Of a stretch of 64,000 bases of DNA, positions 62,844 to 64,000 are shown one piece after another. The stretch comes from Clostridium sp. CAG:762 (lineage in GTDB: Bacteria; Bacillota_I; Bacilli_A; RF39; UBA660). A model generated the notes under the pieces. The model had not been told where the DNA came from, did not search any database, and saw only the letters and a list, made by a program, of their open reading frames with translations. The stretch is taken from assembly GCA_000432575.1 (NCBI GenBank), contig HF996836.1, positions 3,863 through 67,862 of the forward strand. Direction: 5' to 3'. The position numbers were made by a program, and so were the translations under genes. The first letter of the stretch is position 1; the number at the start of each line of letters is the position of its first letter.

Positions 62844-64000
62844 TTTAAAAATTCTAAGTCTTTTTGTTCTTCTAACATGACATAATCGGCATATGTTTTG
62901 TAACAGATATCATTATAAGGACAAAATTTGCAACCAATGTAGTCATCTTTTATTACTTTGGGATTAATTTTGAAGTCAGCGTTTTCTATGGAAGTGATGG
63001 ATGCTTCTATGTTGTTTTTGCATAGGTCTATTAATTTATCTATTTGGTTAGTGTTAAGAAGTTTAGCATGTTTAGAAAAACCATTTGATGTTAGTTTTAA
63101 GGATTTTATTATTCTGCTATTTTGATATGTTTTATCAAATTTTTCTAATATTTCAGGGTTTGAATTGGAATATCCTATTAATTTAAGAGTTTCGTTTTTT
63201 TGTTCTTCTTTGGTTTTGCCTTCTTTGAAGTTTAATTCACTGTTTAATATTTTTTGGTAATAGAAACCTGATACTTCAATTTCTTTTAAGTCCCCTTTTT
63301 CTTTTAATAGGTAAAGGTACATTGGTAGTTGCATGTTGATGCCATAGATGGTGTTATTTAGGTTAATGTCGGGGTTGCCCGTTTTGTAGTCTATGACTAC
63401 TAGGTATGTGTGGTTGTTTTCTTCTTTGTACATGACTTTGTCGATAATGCCCGTGATGGTTACGTTCATTTTACCTTCGATGTTTAGGGATATTTTTTCT
63501 TCGCAGTTGATTTTGTCAAAGGTCGTATAGTCAAGGCTTTCTTTGATGTAAGTGATTATGTAAAGCAATTCTTGTTTTAGTTTGGTGATAAAGATTTGTT
63601 CTTTTTTGGTAAGGGGGTCATGGGTGTTTATATAGTTTTCAAAGGATGTATCATAATCAAAGTCATCTTGAAAGCAGATTGAGAGAATGTAATGAAATAG
63701 ATTACCGATGTAGAGGTCAAATGTTTTTTCTTTACTTGATAATTTTAGAATGTTTTCTATGTAGTAACGGAATGAGCATTTGTAATAATTATTTAGGGAT
63801 GAGTATGATAGATATAGTTTGTTATGGAGGTATGAATAAAGAGAGGTTTTGTCGATGGTATGATAGGTGTTATCATAAGTAAGGTAAGGGATACTCGGGT
63901 ATGTGTTGTACAGAGTGTCTAGGGAGTTATTTTTTATTTTGTAGCTATTGTAGTCATCTAATTTTGAAGCTAAGGAGATTTTGTTGTATAGGTTGGAATA
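62840..64000 (-). CDS. addB: AddB/RexB helicase-nuclease subunit, C-terminal part
   Basis: 387 codons open to the right edge; the frame does not begin within the window. Iron-sulfur cysteines are in place: YYKCSFRYY upstream and GCKFCPYNDIC near the end, the 1+3 arrangement of AddB. IGNLFHYIL and the PD-(D/E)XK core GIIDKVMY...VVIDYKTG, with QLPMYLYLL, show a nuclease domain. AddAB processes double-strand breaks for recombination. Its stop overlaps the fusion gene's stop by 4 nt (convergent). A shorter start at 63568 seen in this frame is internal. Confidence 0.82.
   Translation of the reverse strand, partial: YSNLYNKISLASKLDDYNSYKIKNNSLDTLYNTYPSIPYLTYDNTYHTIDKTSLYSYLHNKLYLSYSSLNNYYKCSFRYYIENILKLSSKEKTFDLYIGNLFHYILSICFQDDFDYDTSFENYINTHDPLTKKEQIFITKLKQELLYIITYIKESLDYTTFDKINCEEKISLNIEGKMNVTITGIIDKVMYKEENNHTYLVVIDYKTGNPDINLNNTIYGINMQLPMYLYLLKEKGDLKEIEVSGFYYQKILNSELNFKEGKTKEEQKNETLKLIGYSNSNPEILEKFDKTYQNSRIIKSLKLTSNGFSKHAKLLNTNQIDKLIDLCKNNIEASITSIENADFKINPKVIKDDYIGCKFCPYNDICYKTYADYVMLEEQKDLEFLN

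Overview
The window is AT-rich chromosomal DNA from a small-genome, endospore-forming member of the Bacillota, most like the uncultured gut Bacilli/Mollicutes relatives (RF39 or Erysipelotrichales type). This is inferred from low GC, short intergenic gaps, dense co-oriented operons and spore genes (spo0A, sigG, sigH, spoIIM, gerQ, ylbD/ylbE, a collagen-like exosporium-type protein) next to ordinary Bacillus-type housekeeping clusters. TGA is used as a stop (for example at the CAAX protease and uracil-DNA glycosylase genes), so the mycoplasma code does not apply. No prophage, transposase, plasmid or CRISPR locus is visible.

Layout. 1-4420: start of spo0A, then the operon pgk - YbhN-like protein - GT4 glycosyltransferase - tpiA. 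4421-6700: tRNA-Thr, tRNA-Ser, YbaK-type deacylase, hydrolase. 6760-11914: LTA-synthase-like sulfatase, thioredoxin/DsbD pair, cysteine desulfurase, PduL-type phosphotransacylase. 12036-15367: gerQ, a LemA-like protein, ung with a prepilin-like gene, and sigG-ylmC. 15534-21944: CIRCE-controlled hrcA-grpE-dnaK-pepF-dnaJ. 22232-26474: class III fructose bisphosphatase, psd, an unknown and spoIIM. 27291-30072: CAAX protease, phosphoesterase, and a KinB-like kinase broken by an in-frame stop. 30574-33431: three tandem RpoD-type sigma factors, each with a G6/G7 Shine-Dalgarno run. 33530-36343: uvrA. 37202-42406: sigH-rlmB-mrnC, rsmD-ylbF-ylbE-ylbD, murD, trmB. 42514-48150: small coat-like protein, sortase B with a VWA surface protein, a phosphatase and a novel membrane-bound H...NC protein. 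48178-57989: radical SAM, uvrB, DUF1003, lipoprotein, two signal peptidases, SpoVD-like PBP, repeat protein, CinA-type amidase, collagen-like protein. 58022-64000: rplS, yebC, efp, rpmG, a transporter-like protein, a YtqA-MnmM fusion, and the 3' part of addB.

The main unexplained signals are: (1) the sigma-factor array with homopolymeric-G ribosome binding sites and complementary losses in the promoter-melting tryptophan pair; (2) an imperfect palindrome, a putative diverged LexA box, at matching positions before uvrA, uvrB and the prepilin-ung operon; (3) a dispersed intergenic element with core AACAGCATAGCAA present about nine times; (4) two related intergenic cassettes (30.1-30.5 kb and 42.8-43.2 kb) sharing ACGGGTG repeats, a promoter and RBS; and (5) Spo0A boxes before spo0A, the kinase and the sortase.

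How it fits together: glycolysis/gluconeogenesis (pgk, tpiA, fbp) and PduL suggest fermentation to acetate; GT4, YbhN, LTA-synthase-like and Psd proteins build a Gram-positive membrane and wall; Spo0A, SigH and SigG with SpoIIM, SpoVD-like, GerQ and YlbD indicate an intact sporulation program, though the local KinB-like sensor appears disrupted.
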